Shown here: positions 61,112 to 64,000 of the stretch, piece by piece
How the letters are laid out: each line of letters starts with the position of its first letter
Position numbering within the stretch: position 1 is the stretch's first letter
NCBI GenBank assembly: GCA_031269355.1
Contig: JAISZG010000034.1
Location: forward strand, 19,911 to 83,910
Length of the DNA stretch: 64,000 bases
Source: Oscillospiraceae bacterium
Lineage (GTDB): Bacteria > Bacillota > Clostridia > Christensenellales > Aristaeellaceae
Direction: 5' to 3'
Notes under the pieces: generated by a model
What the model saw: the letters and a program-made list of their open reading frames with translations, nothing else
The model's database searches: none
What the model was told of the DNA's origin: nothing
Made by a program: the position numbers and the translations under genes

Positions 61112-61822
61112 TCAGCCCTCACTCCATCTGCGCTTATCGATCACGCGGATCGTCAGGAATAGGAACACCATCGAGAACGATAGGAAATACAAAATTCCGG
61201 AGAATCCAAGTTGCGCGCGCGCGAACGGATCAAACCGCGCATAAATCGAAAACCACTCCAACACCGACGAAACGAATTGTCCGGGCACAACATATATCAC
61301 GGAATCAATAACCCATAAAAAGAAGTTCACCCCGATGCTGATCACAGCGGCGGTCACCTGGTTCTCCGTCGAGGCGGATATCAATTCGCCCACAGCGATA
61401 AAGCACGCGCCCATCAACAAAAATCCTATATAACTGGCGACAATCTCGCCCCAAAAAAGCGTGCCGTATGCGCCGACTATCACCACAAACAGCAACGTTC
61501 CCACAAGTGTAGCGAGCCATACGGTAAACGCGGCCAGAAATTTGCCGGCGACAATCGACGCCAGCGACAAAGGCGACGTAAGCAGAAGCTGCTCCGATTT
61601 ATTCTTTCGCTCCTCCGAGAACAATCTCATTGTAAGCACGGGCATCAAAAATATCGGAACCATCGAGAACGACGACAGCATTCCGGGAATATCGCCGTTG
61701 CCGGAGAACAGATTGTTAAACGTAAATAAAATCCCGCTCACCAGCAGAAAGAATCCCATAAACACATAACCTATTGTCGTTTTAAAATAGCTCTCCAATT
61801 CGCGTTTCCATATAGCGAGCAT
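61112..61822 (-). CDS. ABC-2 type permease, GldF-like
   Basis: A permease of 236 residues with six helices. It opens with LAIWKRELESYFKTTIGYVF and includes RLFSEERKNKSEQLLLTSPL, the cytoplasmic loop typical of the GldF and NosY kind. Two bases separate it from the ATPase stop, and three from the next start. It is the membrane channel of the Gld-type system. Confidence 0.85.
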   Translation of the reverse strand: MLAIWKRELESYFKTTIGYVFMGFFLLVSGILFTFNNLFSGNGDIPGMLSSFSMVPIFLMPVLTMRLFSEERKNKSEQLLLTSPLSLASIVAGKFLAAFTVWLATLVGTLLFVVIVGAYGTLFWGEIVASYIGFLLMGACFIAVGELISASTENQVTAAVISIGVNFFLWVIDSVIYVVPGQFVSSVLEWFSIYARFDPFARAQLGFSGILYFLSFSMVFLFLTIRVIDKRRWSEG

Positions 61823-61824
61823 AT

Positions 61825-62769
61825 TTACGCCCCCTCGCCGTCGCCGGTTAGTTTTAAGAATATATCCTCAAGCGTAACGTCCGACGGGCGAAGCATAATC
61901 ATAGGCAGTCCCGCCTTTGCCAGCGCGTTGAACATCTGCTTGCGTATATCAAATTGACGATCCGATTCAATAATAAAATCAAACGCGCCGTCTTCTTTCA
62001 TTCCGGTAGATTCCACATATCTCGCGCCGTCCAAACCGCGAAGCACGCGCTTCGCGTCGCTCTCCGAACCTGCTATGCGCACAGTCATTCGAAATGATTC
62101 GCCTATACCGCGCGTTAAATTTTCAAGCTTGTCCTGCGCGACTATATTCCCTTTATTTATTATTACCACTCGCTCGCAAACATCCGCGACCTCCGTTAGT
62201 ATGTGCGACGAGAGAACAACCGTATGATCTTTCCCAAGGCGCTTTATCAGCGTTCTGATTTCCAATATCTGCTTCGGATCCAAACCGACCGTCGGTTCGT
62301 CCAGTATTATCATTTCCGGATTGCCTATCAAAGCCTGCGCCAATCCAACGCGCTGCTTATATCCCTTCGACAGATTTTTTATCAGTCTGCCGCGCACGTC
62401 ACCTATCTTCACAAGCTCGCAAACGTCGCTCAAATGCGCGCGAACCGCTCCCGGCTTAACCTCTTTTATCGCGCACGCGAAGCGCAGATATTCATCCACC
62501 GTCATATCCAAATAAAGCGGCGGCTGTTCCGGCAGATATCCGATTCGGCGTTTGACCAGGCGCGGCTCTTCAAGGATATCGTGTCCGTCGAGCAGCACGC
62601 GTCCTTCGCTTGCGGATATATATCCGGTCACAATGTTCATCGTGGTCGTTTTGCCGGCGCCGTTCCTGCCAAGAAAGCCAAGTATTTCGCCCTTCTTGAT
62701 GGTAAACGTGACATCGCGAACCGCGAATTTAGAGCCGTACCGCTTCGTCAAATTCTGTATTTCGATCAT
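61825..62769 (-). CDS. ABC transporter ATPase, GldA-like
   Basis: An ATPase of 314 residues. Walker A is GRNGAGKTTTM, the signature LSKGYKQRVGLAQAL, Walker B MIILDEPTVGLDP, and the switch His is in LSSHILTEV. A C-terminal domain of about 90 residues is usual for this group. AGGAG lies 12 bases before the ATG. It is the first gene of the operon ATPase, permease, GldG-like, DUF4340. A GC-rich repeat occupies the leader between promoter and ribosome site. Confidence 0.9.
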   Translation of the reverse strand: MIEIQNLTKRYGSKFAVRDVTFTIKKGEILGFLGRNGAGKTTTMNIVTGYISASEGRVLLDGHDILEEPRLVKRRIGYLPEQPPLYLDMTVDEYLRFACAIKEVKPGAVRAHLSDVCELVKIGDVRGRLIKNLSKGYKQRVGLAQALIGNPEMIILDEPTVGLDPKQILEIRTLIKRLGKDHTVVLSSHILTEVADVCERVVIINKGNIVAQDKLENLTRGIGESFRMTVRIAGSESDAKRVLRGLDGARYVESTGMKEDGAFDFIIESDRQFDIRKQMFNALAKAGLPMIMLRPSDVTLEDIFLKLTGDGEGA

Positions 62770-62796
62770 GCGATCCGGTCACTCCTTTCTCAATTT

Positions 62797-62853
62797 GGAG
62801 CGGGATTTTGCCCCCGCCGCCCCTGTACGAACGGGGCCGCGCCACGTACCCGC
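62797..62853 (-). repeat. GC-rich repeat copy in the ABC operon leader
   Basis: GGAGCGGGATTTTGCCCCCG, then GCCCCTGTACGAACGGGGC and GCGCCACGTACCCGCG. It lies between an extended -10 promoter and the first gene, so it forms most of the 5' leader. Confidence 0.82.
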
Positions 62854-62859
62854 GAGCAT

Positions 62860-62868
62860 ATTATATCA
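62860..62868 (-). promoter_or_regulatory. Extended -10 promoter of the Gld-type ABC operon
   Basis: On the minus strand, TGATATAAT is an extended -10 element (TGnTATAAT). TTTACA lies 20 bases upstream of the -10 box, too far for a normal -35. Confidence 0.6.
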
Positions 62869-62924
62869 TGCCCCATCGAAGCATCTGTAAACAAACTATG
62901 AAGCTTAATAAAAAAATCTATCGA

Positions 62925-62958
62925 AAAACCGGCAATGCGATTGCCTGCCGATTTTTGA
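62925..62958 (-). terminator. Terminator after the NagD-like gene
   Basis: GGCAATgcgATTGCC, with CGGCA and TGCCG as alternative arms, is flanked by A and T tracts. On the minus strand it ends GGTTTTTC. Confidence 0.7.
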
Positions 62959-63039
62959 CATTCAATATAGTAAAGCTAAAAATATAACACAATAAATTTT
63001 ACTATATTTATTTTATATATCCGGCCAGCGCGCCGTACC

Positions 63040-63855
63040 TTATCCTGGTATCTCTCCAACGTTTTTCAGCACATAGTGCGGCCTATACGGAAACTGGTTG
63101 ATTCCCTCCCTTGTCGTAACCCCGGAGAGCACAAGCACGGTATCTATCTCCGATTCAATGCCCGCGATGATATCGGTATCCATTCTATCTCCGATTATGG
63201 CGGTATCAGCGACCGACACTCCCAATCGTTTAAGCGCGTGCCGCATCATGAGCGGATTTGGTTTCCCCACATAATACGCTGATTTTCCGGTAGATAGTTC
63301 GATAGGCGCGACCAGCGCTCGGCACGCGGGCGCTATTCCGTTCTCGGTAGGTCCCGTTATATCGGGGTTCGTAGCTATCAATTTTGCTCCGTCCAATACC
63401 AAGCGTATCGCGCATTCTATTTTTTCATAGCTATATGAACGGGTCTCCCCTACGATCACGTAATCCGGGTTCACCTCGTTCATCACGAATCCCGCGTCGT
63501 ACAGCGCCGAGAACAAACCGGGCTCGCCAATAACATACACCGAAGAACCTGGCGGCGCCTGACTTTTAAGGAAGCTTGCCGTGGCCAGCGCGCTGGTATA
63601 AAAGTGGCTCTCGTCAACCGTCAGACCCATACGCGCCAGCTTCTGCGCCAACTCCCGCGTCGCTCGTTCGCTGGAGTTAGTCAGGAATATGAACTGCTTA
63701 TTTTGCGATTGCAGCCACTCCACAAACCTCAATACGCCGTCCAGCAGGCGGTTGCCGTGGTAGATAACGCCGTCCATATCGCAGATGAAGCCCCGCTTTG
63801 CGCGAAGGTCGTCGAGCGATACCTCTTTTTGGTCAATTCTATTGATATCGTTTAT
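63040..63855 (-). CDS. NagD-like HAD phosphatase with apparent ATA start
   Basis: A HAD-superfamily phosphatase (NagD or 4-nitrophenylphosphatase group) of about 271 residues. The nucleophile motif is CDMDGVIYHGN, followed by FLTNSSERAT, GKPNPLMM and GDRMDTDI. The first ATG (63777) would begin inside the motif and remove the nucleophile Asp, so the protein must start upstream. No ATG, GTG or TTG exists in frame before an upstream stop. AAGGAGAGG with a 5-base gap leads to ATA at 63855, the best start. That suggests a rare start codon, a mutated ATG or a sequence error. The substrate is unknown, perhaps a sugar or glycerol phosphate. Confidence 0.75.
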   Translation of the reverse strand: MNDINRIDQKEVSLDDLRAKRGFICDMDGVIYHGNRLLDGVLRFVEWLQSQNKQFIFLTNSSERATRELAQKLARMGLTVDESHFYTSALATASFLKSQAPPGSSVYVIGEPGLFSALYDAGFVMNEVNPDYVIVGETRSYSYEKIECAIRLVLDGAKLIATNPDITGPTENGIAPACRALVAPIELSTGKSAYYVGKPNPLMMRHALKRLGVSVADTAIIGDRMDTDIIAGIESEIDTVLVLSGVTTREGINQFPYRPHYVLKNVGEIPG

Positions 63856-63879
63856 GTTAACCTCTCCTTCCTACATCAG

Positions 63880-64000
63880 CTATTCTTATACTAAACTCCG
63901 TTTAAACGGTAGCAGATTCGCGAAGGATTTTTGCCGGTCGCAAAGTCGAGGGAGCGAGGCGGGCTGGAGGCCCGTTGAGCGGACGAGACGCAGCGAGCGA
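63880..64000. other. Right-edge sequence
   Basis: No gene is supported. The last 70 bases are GC-rich with short dyads such as GGGCTGGAGGCCC. The promoter of the NagD-like gene may lie near 63890 (TATAAG on the minus strand) but is weak. Confidence 0.3.

Noticed and set aside
1..64000. tRNA, rRNA, CRISPR arrays, intact insertion sequences or prophage
   Set aside because: No cloverleaf with a T-loop outside genes, no direct-repeat array and no transposase or phage structural gene was found. The Xer-like recombinase alone is not enough to call an island.

Overview
The window looks like chromosome from an anaerobic, spore-forming, Gram-positive Clostridia-type bacterium, probably of an uncultured lineage. 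Support comes from a SpoIIP-type sporulation hydrolase, a soj/spo0J pair, a complete Rnf complex, a long Firmicutes-style RnfB, the nth-dxs-tlyA-nadK-argR-recN run, the single-chain glycyl-tRNA synthetase, strong AGGAGG ribosome sites and consensus sigma-A promoters. The base composition is moderately GC-rich with AT-rich spacers. No rRNA, tRNA, CRISPR array or intact insertion sequence was seen.

Layout. 0.3-7.5 kb: HtrA protease, DnaE polymerase and PEP carboxykinase. 7.5-10.5 kb: an accessory patch with a structured RNA candidate, small membrane proteins, a three-way-junction DNA element and a membrane-anchored DUF2974-type hydrolase. 10.5-18.3 kb: DUF1614 and SpoIIP, an unusual reductase-cytidylyltransferase fusion, then ParA, ParB, DUF1015, a Cys-rich protein and an MFS carrier. 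18.3-28 kb: Xer-like recombinase, RNase H, ProC, a short FtsH, an MFS exporter, a decayed surface-protein fragment, GlyRS and GalT. 28-36.5 kb: a secreted CE15-like glucuronoyl esterase facing a rhamnose-type ABC transporter. 36.9-38.7 kb: arsR-hgcA-hgcB, the two-gene mercury methylation system with its own ArsR-type regulator. 39-42.2 kb: a UgpBAE-like importer without its ATPase. 42.7-44.5 kb: an Lsa-type ABC-F protein. 44.5-49.8 kb: rnfCDGEAB. 49.9-56.7 kb: nth to recN. 56.9-62.8 kb: an EamA carrier and a four-gene Gld-type ABC system. 63-63.9 kb: a NagD-like phosphatase.

Two results stand out. First, the hgcAB pair is recognised from the cap-helix motif NVWCAAGK in a corrinoid domain joined to a five-helix membrane domain, followed by a HgcB-type ferredoxin with a lone conserved Cys and a terminal CC. 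The pair carries an ArsR gene, a consensus promoter and a perfect TATCGA-N6-TCGATA dyad, and HgcA has eight cysteines in its first 27 residues. Second, a GC-rich, double-hairpin repeat of about 60 bp is scattered through the window in at least 12 to 14 copies. It sits between genes and also in frame inside dnaE (twice), an ABC-F gene (twice, once between the ABC signature and Walker B), a permease, a hydrolase and the dxs and rnfC tails. It behaves like the palindromic elements of Rickettsia that invade proteins.

The genes suggest a fermentative or acetogenic plant-polymer user. Glucuronoyl esterase with sugar importers would feed carbon. Rnf would couple ferredoxin oxidation to an ion gradient, PckA would link C3 and C4 acids, and reduced ferredoxin could also feed HgcB. 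All functions are inferred from sequence alone; no database search was possible.
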